DNA of 64,000 nt from Acetobacteraceae bacterium H6797 (lineage in GTDB: Bacteria; Pseudomonadota; Alphaproteobacteria; Acetobacterales; Acetobacteraceae). This document shows, one piece after another, positions 17,212-26,087 of the stretch (positions within the stretch are counted from its first letter, which is position 1; each line of letters opens with the position of its first letter). Below the pieces are notes generated by a model that saw only the letters and a list, made by a program, of their open reading frames with translations, had not been told where the DNA came from and made no database searches. The DNA is taken from NCBI GenBank assembly GCA_015223225.1, contig JADFCQ010000001.1, positions 62,001 through 126,000 of the forward strand, given 5' to 3'. Made by a program: the position numbers and the translations under genes.

Positions 17212-18402
17212 ATGAACGCCGTGAGCCCGAGCCGCCCCAGCTTTGCCTGGGATGACGCGCTGCTTCTGGAGGAGCAGCTGACGGAAGACGAGCGGATGAT
17301 CCGCGACGCGGCCCGCGCCTTCTGCCAGGACCGTCTGATGTCGCGGGTGCTCGAGGCGAACCGCCACGAGGTCTTCCACCGCGAGATCATGAACGAGTTC
17401 GGCGAGCAGGGCTTCCTGGGCGCGACGCTCGAAGGCTATGGCTGCGCCGGCGTCGGCTATGTCAGCTACGGGTTGATCGCGCGCGAGGTGGAGCGCGTCG
17501 ATAGCGGCTACCGCTCGGCCTTCTCGGTGCAGTCGTCGCTGGTGATGTACCCGATCTACGCCTTCGGCTCCGAGGCGCAGAAGGAGAAGTTCCTCCCCAA
17601 GCTGCGCAGCGGCGAATGGGTCGGCTGCTTCGGCCTGACCGAGCCCGATGCCGGCTCCGACCCCTCCTCGATGCGCACCCGCGCCAGGAAGGTCGATGGC
17701 GGCTACCTGGTCTCCGGCTCCAAGACCTGGATCACCAATTCCCCCATCGCCGACGTCTTCGTCGTCTGGGCGAAGGACGATGAGGGCATCCTGCGCGGCT
17801 TCATTCTCGAAAAGGGCATGAAGGGCCTCACCGCGCCGAAGATCGAGGGCAAGTTCTCGCTCCGCGCCTCCACGACCGGCATGATCATGATGGACGAGGT
17901 CTTCGTCCCCGAGGAGAACAGGCTCCCGGGCGTGAAGTCCCTCGCCGGGCCGTTCAGCTGCCTCAACCGCGCGCGCTACGGCATTGCCTGGGGCGCGCTG
18001 GGTGCTGCCGAATTCTGCTGGCACGCGGCGCGCGACTACACGCTGAACCGCAAGATGTTCGGCAAGCCGCTGGCGGCCACGCAGCTGATCCAGAAGAAGC
18101 TCGCCGACATGCAGACCGAGATCACGCTCGGGTTGCAGAGCGTGCTGCGCGTGGGCCGGCTCTTCGACGAGGGCAAGGTGGCGCCGGAGATGATCTCGCT
18201 GGTCAAGCGCAACAGCTGCGGCAAGGCGCTGGATATCGCGCGGGTTGCGCGTGACATGCACGGCGGCAACGGCATCGCCGACGAGTATCACGTGATCCGC
18301 CATGCGATGAACCTGGAAGCCGTGAATACCTACGAAGGCACCCACGACGTCCACGCCCTCATCCTCGGCCGTGCACAGACCGGGTTGAACGCCTTTGGGT
18401 GA
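17212..18402 (+). CDS. Glutaryl-CoA dehydrogenase-like acyl-CoA dehydrogenase
   Basis: A 396-residue acyl-CoA dehydrogenase. FAD and substrate motifs include [13 protein letters not shown] and [20 protein letters not shown]. The catalytic-base block is [20 protein letters not shown], where the Glu after Tyr and the DVHAL sequence are characteristic of glutaryl-CoA dehydrogenase. That enzyme oxidises and decarboxylates glutaryl-CoA to crotonyl-CoA in lysine/tryptophan degradation. The start at 17212 has AGGAG seven bases upstream. The RlmD-like gene follows closely, without an obvious metabolic link. Confidence 0.92.
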   Translation: MNAVSPSRPSFAWDDALLLEEQLTEDERMIRDAARAFCQDRLMSRVLEANRHEVFHREIMNEFGEQGFLGATLEGYGCAGVGYVSYGLIAREVERVDSGYRSAFSVQSSLVMYPIYAFGSEAQKEKFLPKLRSGEWVGCFGLTEPDAGSDPSSMRTRARKVDGGYLVSGSKTWITNSPIADVFVVWAKDDEGILRGFILEKGMKGLTAPKIEGKFSLRASTTGMIMMDEVFVPEENRLPGVKSLAGPFSCLNRARYGIAWGALGAAEFCWHAARDYTLNRKMFGKPLAATQLIQKKLADMQTEITLGLQSVLRVGRLFDEGKVAPEMISLVKRNSCGKALDIARVARDMHGGNGIADEYHVIRHAMNLEAVNTYEGTHDVHALILGRAQTGLNAFG

Positions 18403-18451
18403 TTTCCGCGGCGGGCGGGGCCGGCCCCAGGGCCAGCGCCCCGCTCCCCCC

Positions 18452-19729
18452 ATGCCGAGCACGCCGGAGAAGCTCATCGTCAACCAGCTCGGCGCCGGTG
18501 GCGACGGGCTGGTGCGTTTCGCCGATGGCACGCACGGCTTCGTGCCCTTCACCCTGGCGGGCGAGCATATCGTCGCGCGCCGGGTGGCCAGGCGCGGCGA
18601 TGGCTGGCTCGCGGAGGCCGAGGCGGTCGAGCAGGCCAGCCCCGAGCGCATCCGCCCCGCCTGCCCGCATTTCGGCCCCTGTGGCGGCTGCGCGCTTCAG
18701 CATTGGGCGCCGGCTCCGGCCGCGATCTGGAAGCGCGCGCGCCTCGTCGAGGCCCTGGCCCGCGCGGGCTATCCGGACGTTCCCGTCGCCGACACCATCA
18801 CCAGCCCGCCAGGCAGCCGCCGCCGCGCGGACCTGGCCATCCGCCGCCAGGACGGCGCCATCCGGCTCGGGCTGCACGAGCGGATCGACCCGAAGGTCAT
18901 CGTCGATATCGCCGATGCCTGCCCCATCCTCGCCCCGCGCCTGGAAAACCTGCTCGCGCCGCTGAAGGAGATGCTGCGGCGCCTGACGGGGCTCAGGAAG
19001 GAGGGCTCGGCCGTCCTCAACCTGCTCGATTCCGGCCCCGATCTGCTGCTGCGCACCGATGCCGAGCTGACCGTGCCGGACCGCCAGATCCTTGCGCGTT
19101 TCGGCACCGATCACGGCCTGCCCCGCATCGCCTGGGCCAAGGGCGAAGGCCCGAGCGAGCCCGCCGCGCAGAATGGCGAGGTGCGGCACATGCTTTCCGG
19201 CCATGCCGTCACCCCCGCGCCCGGCGCCTTCATGCAGGCGACGCCGCAGGGCGAGGCCGCGATCATCGAGGCCGTGCTGGCCGGGCTGCCGAAGAAGCTC
19301 AGCGGCCGCGCCCGCATCGCCGATCTCTATGCCGGCATGGGCACCCTCTCCTTCCCGCTGGCCCAGCGCGGCCGCGTGACGGCGATCGAGGGCGAAGCCC
19401 ATGCCGTCGCCGCCCTTCAGGCCGCCAGCGGCGCCACCCGCATCAGCGCCGAGCGGCGCGACCTGGCCCGCCGCCCCCTCGCCCCCGCCGAGCTGAAGGA
19501 TTTCGCCGCCGTGGTCGTGGACCCGCCCTATGCGGGCGCCGCCGAGCAGATCGCCCTGCTCGCGCGCAGCACGGTGCCGGCCATCGTCTATGTCTCCTGC
19601 AATCCCGCCGCCCTGTCGCGGGACGCGAAGATGCTCCAGGCCGCCAGCTGGAAAGCGGTGTCGGCGGTGCCAATCGACCAGTTCCCCTGGTCGAGCCATC
19701 TGGAATCCGTGGTCGCCTTCACGCGCTGA
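18452..19729 (+). CDS. 23S rRNA (uracil) methyltransferase, RlmD/RumA-like
   Basis: A 425-residue RumA/TrmA-type enzyme. A short TRAM domain (residues about 3-60) is followed by the iron-sulfur Cys set CPHFGPCGGCALQHW with a fourth Cys in DACPIL. The AdoMet fold shows DLYAGMGTLSFPLA and VVVDPPYAG, and the catalytic Cys lies in YVSCNPAALSRDAK. It makes 5-methyluridine in rRNA. The frame is also open from a TTG at 18395 that overlaps the previous stop; I use the first ATG, just before the TRAM domain. The gene lies 49 bp after the glutaryl-CoA dehydrogenase gene. An intrinsic terminator follows. Confidence 0.9.
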   Translation: MPSTPEKLIVNQLGAGGDGLVRFADGTHGFVPFTLAGEHIVARRVARRGDGWLAEAEAVEQASPERIRPACPHFGPCGGCALQHWAPAPAAIWKRARLVEALARAGYPDVPVADTITSPPGSRRRADLAIRRQDGAIRLGLHERIDPKVIVDIADACPILAPRLENLLAPLKEMLRRLTGLRKEGSAVLNLLDSGPDLLLRTDAELTVPDRQILARFGTDHGLPRIAWAKGEGPSEPAAQNGEVRHMLSGHAVTPAPGAFMQATPQGEAAIIEAVLAGLPKKLSGRARIADLYAGMGTLSFPLAQRGRVTAIEGEAHAVAALQAASGATRISAERRDLARRPLAPAELKDFAAVVVDPPYAGAAEQIALLARSTVPAIVYVSCNPAALSRDAKMLQAASWKAVSAVPIDQFPWSSHLESVVAFTR

Positions 19730-19751
19730 GCCGAGCGGCACCTAATACCGC

Positions 19752-19775
19752 AAGTCAGACAAATCCTGACTTTTT
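19752..19775 (+). terminator. Rho-independent terminator after the RlmD-like gene
   Basis: AAGTCAG, a 7-base loop, CTGACTT running into five T residues. It lies 22 bp after the stop codon and separates the gene from the signalling block. Confidence 0.75.
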
Positions 19776-19854
19776 CGTGAGCGGAAAGCATCCTTTGCTT
19801 GCTTCCCCTCTCCGCGCCGGAAATCATTGTCCGGTCGTGACAAATGGCGAAGAC

Positions 19855-20334
19855 ATGCAGTTGGCCGACAAGCATTCCGCGGAGCCTCCCCCGCCTCCGG
19901 GCAAGGGCACGCATGTTCTCGTGGTGGACGACAATGTCGAAATCCGGGATCTGATCGCCATCGCCGTCAGGCGCGCGGGTGCCGAGGCCGTCACCCTGGC
20001 CTCGACGGAAGTCGCCGCCGCGCTGCGGCAATATCCCGTCTTCGCCGTGATTACCGACGTGATGATGCCGGATCGTGACGGGCTCGAAGTACTCGACGAT
20101 GTCGTGAGCTTCGATCCATCCATCAGCGTGCTGTTGATCTCGGGCTATGGCCCCTTCTATCTCGGCATCGCCGCGCGCCTCGCGGGGCCATTGAACGCCC
20201 GTCATGTGGAGACGCAGATGAAGCCCGTTCGCCTGCGCGACATCATCGCTTTCGTCGAACGGGCCCGCGCGCGCGGCGATGAGCCTGTAGCCGGTGCGCC
20301 GGCTGCCGGCCTGCCGCCGCGGACCGGGGCATGA
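19855..20334 (+). CDS. Stand-alone receiver-domain response regulator
   Basis: A 159-residue protein that is essentially one receiver domain (residues about 20-140) between Pro/Ala-rich ends. Key residues are the acidic pair in VLVVDDNVEI, the phosphorylatable Asp68 in AVITDVMMPDRDG, the Ser in LLISGYG and a late Lys in MKPVRLRD. There is no output domain, so it would act through protein contact or as a phosphate relay. A GTG at 19837 is an alternative start. The stop overlaps the start of the kinase gene (ATGATG), so the two are translationally coupled and probably partners. Confidence 0.9.
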   Translation: MQLADKHSAEPPPPPGKGTHVLVVDDNVEIRDLIAIAVRRAGAEAVTLASTEVAAALRQYPVFAVITDVMMPDRDGLEVLDDVVSFDPSISVLLISGYGPFYLGIAARLAGPLNARHVETQMKPVRLRDIIAFVERARARGDEPVAGAPAAGLPPRTGA

Positions 20335-21128
20335 TGTCCGACCTCCCCGAATCCTTCGCCACCGCGAGCGACAGGGAGCAGAAGCTGCGCGTCGCGCGGC
20401 GGCTCGAGGCGCTGGGCCAGATGACCGGCGGCGTGGCGCATGACTTCAACAACCTCCTCACCGTCGTCATCGGCAATGCCGAGATCCTGGCCGAGGAATT
20501 GCCGCTTCTCCTGCCCGACCGGCCGGACCTGATCCGCGCCGCCGCCCTGGTGCTGGATGCAGGGGAAAGGGGGGCCGAACTCACGCGCCGCCTGCTCGCC
20601 TTCGCGCGCCGCCAGGCCCTCGCCCCCGTCGAGATCGACATCGTGCAGTTGCTCAACGAGCTGGAGCCGCTGTTGGCCCGCTCCGTCGGCCCGCGCGTGA
20701 CCATCGAGACGCGCTATGCCCCCCGCCTATGGCGCGCCGAGGCCGATGAGAGCCAGCTCGAAAACGCCATCATCAACCTCGCCATCAATGCGCGCGACGC
20801 CATGCCTGAGGGCGGCACGCTGCGCATCGAGGCGAGCAACGAGCGGTTGACGGAGCAGGATCTCGCGGGCTTCGGCGAGGCATCGGCGGGCGATTTCCTG
20901 CGCATCGCGGTCGAGGATACCGGCCTCGGCATGACGCCGGAGGTGCAGGCCCGCGCCTTCGAGCCCTTCTTCACCACGAAGGAGGCCGGGCGCGGCACGG
21001 GGCTCGGCCTCGCCACCGTCTATGGCTTCATCCGGCAGAGCCGCGGCGCGCTCCGCCTCGACAGCGCCCCCGGCCAGGGCACCCGGATCGAATTGCTGCT
21101 GCCGGCTCTCGCCCAGGCGGCGCCGTGA
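20331..21128 (+). CDS. Soluble histidine kinase without sensor domain
   Basis: A 265-residue kinase with only the transmitter: the HisKA-type block QMTGGVAHDFNNLLTVVIG (phospho-His37) and a complete ATPase domain with N box AIINLAINARDAMPEGG, G1 VEDTGLGM, F box EPFFTTKEAG and G2 GTGLGLATVYG. No membrane, PAS or GAF domain precedes it, so it must receive its signal from another protein. It overlaps both neighbours by 4 bp, with the receiver upstream and the degenerate kinase downstream, forming a three-gene unit. Confidence 0.92.
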   Translation: MMSDLPESFATASDREQKLRVARRLEALGQMTGGVAHDFNNLLTVVIGNAEILAEELPLLLPDRPDLIRAAALVLDAGERGAELTRRLLAFARRQALAPVEIDIVQLLNELEPLLARSVGPRVTIETRYAPRLWRAEADESQLENAIINLAINARDAMPEGGTLRIEASNERLTEQDLAGFGEASAGDFLRIAVEDTGLGMTPEVQARAFEPFFTTKEAGRGTGLGLATVYGFIRQSRGALRLDSAPGQGTRIELLLPALAQAAP

Positions 21129-22585
21129 CCTCGCCCCTGGCGCTGCACCCGGAGGATGGCCAGACGGTCGCCGATGGCTGGCTCCGCCGGGCCCTGGATG
21201 CCCTGCCCGATGGCGTCGCAATCTTCGCCACGCCCTGCACGGGCCCCGCCGCCCCGCCCGCCGATCTGCTCTCGGGCAATGGCATGCTCGCCGAATTGCT
21301 GGGCCAGCCGCTGAAGCATCTCCTCGGCCAAGGCTGGGTGCGGCAGCTTCCCTCGGCCGAAGCGCAGCTCATCGCCACGCAGATCGCCAGGGCGGCGCGG
21401 GATGGGCAGGCGCCCGCCATCGAGCTGAGCCTCGGGCATGAAGGGAGCATGCGGCGCCTGTCGCTCACTGTTTCCGCCATGCCGCCCTGCTCGGGCGAGG
21501 CGCCGGGGCTCCTGGCCGTGCTGCGGGACGTGACGGCCCAGCGCGAGGCCGAACGCAGCGGGCTCGAGACGGAGCGTCTTCGCGCGGTCGCGGATCTCAG
21601 CGCCGAAGTTTCCCATGCGCTGACCAACCAGCTTACGGTGATGGCCGGGGCGCTGGACCTGATCCAGGAACTCGATCCGCCCGACCTGCCGCGCCCGCCG
21701 CTGATGGCCGCCCTGCGCGCGACGGCCCAGGCGACGGCGCTGCTCCGGCGGCTCCAGGCCCTCTCCCGCCATGATCCGCCCCGCGCCGAGCCCCTCGCCC
21801 CCCTCACCCTCCTGCCGAGCCTGGTCGAGCGCCTGCGGCCGCTGCTGCCTGAAGGGGCGACGCTCGACTGGCATGTCGCGCCCGAGACGCCGCGCATTTT
21901 CTGCGATCCGCGCCATCTGGAAACCGCGCTGCTCAGCGTGGCGATGGGCGGTCTGGACCCGATTGGCGCCTGCGCGATGGTGCTGAGCGCCGCTCCCTCG
22001 GGCCAGGGCGTGCGGCTTTGCCTCGGCGGTCTCGCCCCCGCCGGCGCCACCGCTCGGCGTGACCTGCTGTCGGACCTGCTCTCGGCCGCCGTCAGCCGCC
22101 GCTTCGCCGCCCGCAGCGGCGGCCATTTCGAGCCGACGGCCGATGGTGCCTGCTTTACCCTGCCCGGCCCCGGCGCCGCCTCGGCGCCGATGGCGCTGGC
22201 CGGTGCACTCACGGGCGGCATCCTCATCGTTACCGCCGATGCGCGGCTACAGGCGACGCTGCTCGCCCAGGCCGAGTCGCTCGGCTATCGCGCCAATGCC
22301 ATGGGCGCCACGGCCGCACTGGACCGCGTCGCCGCCGCCCCGCGCGAATTTTCGCTCGTGCTCATCGACAGCGAATTGGCGCCGCCGCTCCGCGCCGCCA
22401 ACCTCGCCCGCGCCCTCGCCGCCATCGAGGCGGGGCTGACCATCCTGCCCGTGGGCGAATTGCCGCCCGACTGGCCGAGCGGGCTTTCGGGCCGGTTGCA
22501 GCCGCTGCCCTTCCTCCCGAGTCTGCGCGATTTCGCCGAAACCGTGGGGGCCGCGCTCAGCCAGACTTTGGGGCACAGATTTTGA
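21125..22585 (+). CDS. Degenerate histidine-kinase-like protein with PAS-like start and degenerate receiver
   Basis: A 486-residue protein. Residues about 16-137 look like a PAS domain (ALDALPDGVAIFATP to LLAVLRDVTAQRE). A dimerisation block LSAEVSHALTNQLTVMAGAL keeps the phospho-acceptor His164. The following ATPase-like region (about 230-345) has lost the N box (SVAMGGLDPIGACAM in its place) and both glycine boxes. The last 120 residues are receiver-like and keep an Asp (LVLIDSELAP, Asp415), but the acidic pair is reduced to one Asp (IVTADARL) and the late Lys is missing. It probably cannot autophosphorylate. It could be a phosphotransfer or regulatory partner of the intact kinase, with which its start overlaps by 4 bp. 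Confidence 0.8.
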   Translation: MTSPLALHPEDGQTVADGWLRRALDALPDGVAIFATPCTGPAAPPADLLSGNGMLAELLGQPLKHLLGQGWVRQLPSAEAQLIATQIARAARDGQAPAIELSLGHEGSMRRLSLTVSAMPPCSGEAPGLLAVLRDVTAQREAERSGLETERLRAVADLSAEVSHALTNQLTVMAGALDLIQELDPPDLPRPPLMAALRATAQATALLRRLQALSRHDPPRAEPLAPLTLLPSLVERLRPLLPEGATLDWHVAPETPRIFCDPRHLETALLSVAMGGLDPIGACAMVLSAAPSGQGVRLCLGGLAPAGATARRDLLSDLLSAAVSRRFAARSGGHFEPTADGACFTLPGPGAASAPMALAGALTGGILIVTADARLQATLLAQAESLGYRANAMGATAALDRVAAAPREFSLVLIDSELAPPLRAANLARALAAIEAGLTILPVGELPPDWPSGLSGRLQPLPFLPSLRDFAETVGAALSQTLGHRF

Positions 22586-22762
22586 CATCCCCAAGTTTTG
22601 CGAGCCGCCGACGGAAGAAATCTTGCGGTAAGATTTTAGCGTTCGTATGTGTTATCGTTCTGGCTTCGATTGAACCTATGCCCGCCGCAACTTTTAAGTT
22701 GTAAAAAACCTTATCGTTTCTAGCTTGACGGGCATCGTCACCCTGGGTTTTTCCTTACGATT
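22586..22762. promoter_or_regulatory. AT-rich intergenic region with two inverted repeats upstream of the OmpR-type gene
   Basis: The 177 bp are much richer in A and T than the surroundings. AAATCTT-GCGGT-AAGATTT lies at 22618-22636, and CAACTT-TT-AAGTTG at 22688-22701 is followed by a run of A. Both lie where operators of the following OmpR-type regulator, or its promoter, would be expected. No clear -35/-10 pair could be fixed. Confidence 0.45.
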
Positions 22763-23506
22763 GTGAACGCGTCGGCCTCTCCCCTTCCTGGCTGCTCCGT
22801 CCTCCTTCTGGAGGATGATCAGGGCGCCGCCGAAACCATCGAACAGGCCCTCGTGCGGGAGGGCTATGCGACGATCCGCGCGAGCAGCCTGTCGGAAGCC
22901 ACGGAATGCTTCGAACAGTCACAGCCGCGCATCGTGCTGGTCGATCTCGGCCTGCCCGACGGCAATGGCCTGGGCTTCGTCCGCGAAGTGGCCGGGCGGG
23001 CGGATTGCGCGATCATGGTGATCAGCGGCCGCGGCGAGGAAATCGACCGCGTCGTCGGGCTCGAACTCGGCGCGGATGATTATCTGCCCAAGCCTTTCTC
23101 CGTGCGGGAACTCGTCGCGCGCGTGCGCGCCCTGCAGCGCCGCCTCGGCGCGCGCAGCCCGGAGGAATCCATGCCGGCCATGCCCGTGCAGCCCCCGCCG
23201 CCCACGCGGCTCGAGGCCGCCGGCATCGTGCTCGACCCGGAGCGGCTGCGCGTGATCGGCACGGATGGGCAGGAGACGCGGCTGACGGGCGCCGAATCCG
23301 GCCTGCTCAACCTGCTCATCACCAGCCCCGGCCGCATGGCCGAGCGCGACCGTATCGCGCTCACCGTGCTGGGCCATCGCCTCCAGCCGCATCAGCGCAG
23401 CGTGGACCAGCTGGCCTCGGCGCTCCGCCGCAAGATCGCCACCGCCTCGGATATGCGCATCCAGGTGATCTCCGTGCGCGGCCGCGGCTATCGGCTGGTC
23501 TGGTAA
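22763..23506 (+). CDS. OmpR/PhoB-type response regulator
   Basis: A 247-residue regulator with a receiver (acidic pair in VLLLEDDQ, phospho-Asp61 in IVLVDLGLPDGNG, Lys in DDYLPKPFSVRELVARV). A Pro-rich linker at about 130-145 leads to a C-terminal winged helix (LTGAESGLLNLLITSPGRMA to IQVISVRGRGYRLVW). The start is a GTG at 22763. No kinase gene is directly attached; the kinase, pseudokinase and receiver genes just upstream are the nearest candidates. The winged helix is divergent in its recognition helix but keeps the final RGRGYRL strand turn. Confidence 0.92.
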   Translation: MNASASPLPGCSVLLLEDDQGAAETIEQALVREGYATIRASSLSEATECFEQSQPRIVLVDLGLPDGNGLGFVREVAGRADCAIMVISGRGEEIDRVVGLELGADDYLPKPFSVRELVARVRALQRRLGARSPEESMPAMPVQPPPPTRLEAAGIVLDPERLRVIGTDGQETRLTGAESGLLNLLITSPGRMAERDRIALTVLGHRLQPHQRSVDQLASALRRKIATASDMRIQVISVRGRGYRLVW

Positions 23507-23710
23507 CGAGCTTTTCCTGCCCCTGCCCTCGTCAATAGTGTCTTAGCGGGCAATGCGCCGGGTCGTTGTTTCGGCGCAACCGCTCGGCTTGGCCCGCATC
23601 GGATTTGCCCTTACAGACTATGAGGGAAATCCGGCAGTCGGACGAACTCGTCCGCTCAGCCGCCACAGAATTTTTACAACTCACGCGCGAAGATGGGGAG
23701 AGACAAGGCC

Positions 23711-25903
23711 ATGGTGCAGACGGAAGGAAGCCTGCCGGAAGGGCTCGGCGTGGCGCCGGTTCTCAAGCGCTTCATCGAGGCCGAGGCCCTGCCCGGCACC
23801 GGCATCGCGCCGACCGATTTCTGGGCCGGGCTCGCTGGCCTGCTGCGTGACCTCGCCCCCGCCAATGCCGCCCTGCTGGCCGAGCGCGATGCGCTCCAGG
23901 CCAAGATCGACGAGTGGTTCGCGGCCAATCCCGCCCGCCCGATCGACCAGGCCGCCTATCGCGCCTTCCTCGAGAGCATCGGCTATCTGCTGCCCAAGGG
24001 CCCGGCCTTCTCGGTCTCGACCGCGAATGTGGACCCTGAAATCGCGAGCATCGCGGGCCCGCAGCTCGTCGTGCCGGTGATGAATGCGCGCTACGCGCTG
24101 AACGCCGCCAATGCGCGCTGGGGCAGCCTCTATGACGCACTCTATGGCACCGATGCCATCGACGGAGCGGCGCCCACGGGTAAGGGCTTCGATGCCGCGC
24201 GCGGCGCCAAGGTCATTGCCAAGGCCCGCGAGGTGCTCGATGCCGCGGTGCCGCTGGAAGGCGCTTCGCACAAGGACGCCGCCGGCTATGCCATCAAGGA
24301 TGGCAAGCTCGCCGTCACGCTGAAGGACAGCAAGAGCGCGGCCCTCGCCGATCCGGCGCAATTCGTCGGCTATAACGGCGATGCCGCCTCGCCCGAGGCG
24401 GTGCTGCTCGCGCATAACGGCCTGCATCTCGAAATCCGTATCGACCGCAGCCACCCGATCGGCAAGACCGATGCGGCCGGCATCGCCGATCTCGTGTTGG
24501 AATCGGCCATCACCACCATCCAGGATTGCGAGGATTCCGTCGCGGCCGTGGATGCGGAGGACAAGGTCGCCGTCTATCGCAACTGGCTCGGCCTGATGAA
24601 GGGCGACCTCTCGGCCGATCTGGAAAAGGGCGGCAAGACCGTCACCCGCCGCCTGAACCCCGACCGCCGCTATCGCAAGCCGGATGGCAGCGGCGAACTG
24701 ACCCTTCCGGGCCGCTCGCTGATGCTGGTGCGCAATGTCGGCCATCACATGATGACCGATGCCGTCACGCTCGATGGCAAGGAAGTGCCGGAGACCATTC
24801 TCGACGCGCTCATTACCTCCAGCATCGCGATCCACGATATCGGCCGCGCGGGCGCGCCGGTCGGCCAGGGCAAACGGCTGAATTCGCGCGCGGGCAGCGT
24901 CTATATCGTGAAGCCCAAGATGCACGGGCCCAAGGAAGTCGCCTGGGCCAATGAGCTTTTCGGCCAGGTCGAGAAGGTGCTCGGCCTCGCGCCGAACACG
25001 CTGAAGATGGGCATCATGGACGAGGAGCGGCGCACCACCGTGAACCTCGCCGAATGCATCCGCGCCGCCGCCTCGCGCGTGGTCTTCATCAATACCGGCT
25101 TCCTCGACCGCACCGGCGACGAAATCCACACCGCCATGGCCGCCGGGCCTGTCGTGCGCAAGAACGACATGAAGGGCCTGGCCTGGATCAAGGCCTATGA
25201 GGATTGGAACGTCGATACCGGCCTCGCCTGTGGGCTGCGCGGCCGCGCGCAGATCGGCAAGGGCATGTGGGCCGCGCCCGATGCCATGGCCGCAATGATG
25301 GAGCAGAAGGTCGGGCACCCCAAGGCGGGCGCCAATACGGCCTGGGTGCCCTCGCCCACCGCGGCGACGCTGCATGCGCTGCATTACCATCAGGTCGATG
25401 TCGCGGCGCGGCAGGCGGAACTGGTGGCCGGCGGCCCGCGCGCCAAGCTCGACGATATCCTGACCGTGCCCCTCGCGCGCGATACCAACTGGGCGCCGGA
25501 GGATGTGCGGCAGGAGCTGGACAATAACGCCCAGGGCATCCTCGGCTATGTCGTCCGCTGGATCGACCAGGGCGTGGGCTGTTCCAAGGTCCCCGACATC
25601 CATGATGTCGGCCTGATGGAAGACCGCGCGACGCTTCGCATTTCCGCGCAGCATATCGCGAATTGGCTGAAGCACGGGGTCGTCACCGAGGCGCAGGTGA
25701 TGGAAACCATGAAGCGCATGGCTGCCGTGGTGGACCGCCAGAACGCGGGCGATGCCGCCTATGCGCCCATGGCCCCCGGCTTCGACGGGCCAGCCTTCAA
25801 GGCGGCCTGCGACCTCGTCTTCCAGGGCGCCGCCCAGCCCAATGGCTATACCGAATTCGTCCTCCACGCCCGCCGCCGCGAGGCCAAGAAGCGGGCGGGC
25901 TAG
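23711..25903 (+). CDS. glcB: Malate synthase G
   Basis: A 730-residue enzyme of the long, monomeric G isoform, which condenses glyoxylate with acetyl-CoA to malate. Typical blocks are [38 protein letters not shown] text (here [18 protein letters not shown]), [33 protein letters not shown] with catalytic acidic and Arg residues, and [17 protein letters not shown]. The start at 23711 has GGGGAG upstream; an ATG at 23693 is also open. No isocitrate lyase gene is in the window, although methylisocitrate lyase lies at 39810. The gene follows a 204-bp gap in which I see no clear element. Confidence 0.96.
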   Translation: MVQTEGSLPEGLGVAPVLKRFIEAEALPGTGIAPTDFWAGLAGLLRDLAPANAALLAERDALQAKIDEWFAANPARPIDQAAYRAFLESIGYLLPKGPAFSVSTANVDPEIASIAGPQLVVPVMNARYALNAANARWGSLYDALYGTDAIDGAAPTGKGFDAARGAKVIAKAREVLDAAVPLEGASHKDAAGYAIKDGKLAVTLKDSKSAALADPAQFVGYNGDAASPEAVLLAHNGLHLEIRIDRSHPIGKTDAAGIADLVLESAITTIQDCEDSVAAVDAEDKVAVYRNWLGLMKGDLSADLEKGGKTVTRRLNPDRRYRKPDGSGELTLPGRSLMLVRNVGHHMMTDAVTLDGKEVPETILDALITSSIAIHDIGRAGAPVGQGKRLNSRAGSVYIVKPKMHGPKEVAWANELFGQVEKVLGLAPNTLKMGIMDEERRTTVNLAECIRAAASRVVFINTGFLDRTGDEIHTAMAAGPVVRKNDMKGLAWIKAYEDWNVDTGLACGLRGRAQIGKGMWAAPDAMAAMMEQKVGHPKAGANTAWVPSPTAATLHALHYHQVDVAARQAELVAGGPRAKLDDILTVPLARDTNWAPEDVRQELDNNAQGILGYVVRWIDQGVGCSKVPDIHDVGLMEDRATLRISAQHIANWLKHGVVTEAQVMETMKRMAAVVDRQNAGDAAYAPMAPGFDGPAFKAACDLVFQGAAQPNGYTEFVLHARRREAKKRAG

Positions 25904-26087
25904 GGCCGATCGACATTCGGCACAGCCAGGCCGACCCGTAGGCTGAATGGCGGTCGGCCTAGGCTTTCGCGATGTCATCAACCCCGACGATGACATCGCT
26001 AAACCAAATTTGACGATCGCGTGGGGGCCCGGCAAGCTCGCCGGCTGTTATTCTGCCACCGTCTTCAGCCGAGGTTTCCCCCCCGCA

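Noticed and set aside
15057..17390. 777-codon reverse frame across the DEAD-box helicase
   Set aside because: The helicase motifs are complete on the forward strand. The reverse frame is low-complexity text typical of an antisense shadow.
18703..20334. 543-residue frame covering RlmD and the receiver
   Set aside because: Only the last 159 codons form a domain. The upstream part is an Arg/Pro-rich shadow of the methyltransferase gene and crosses its terminator.
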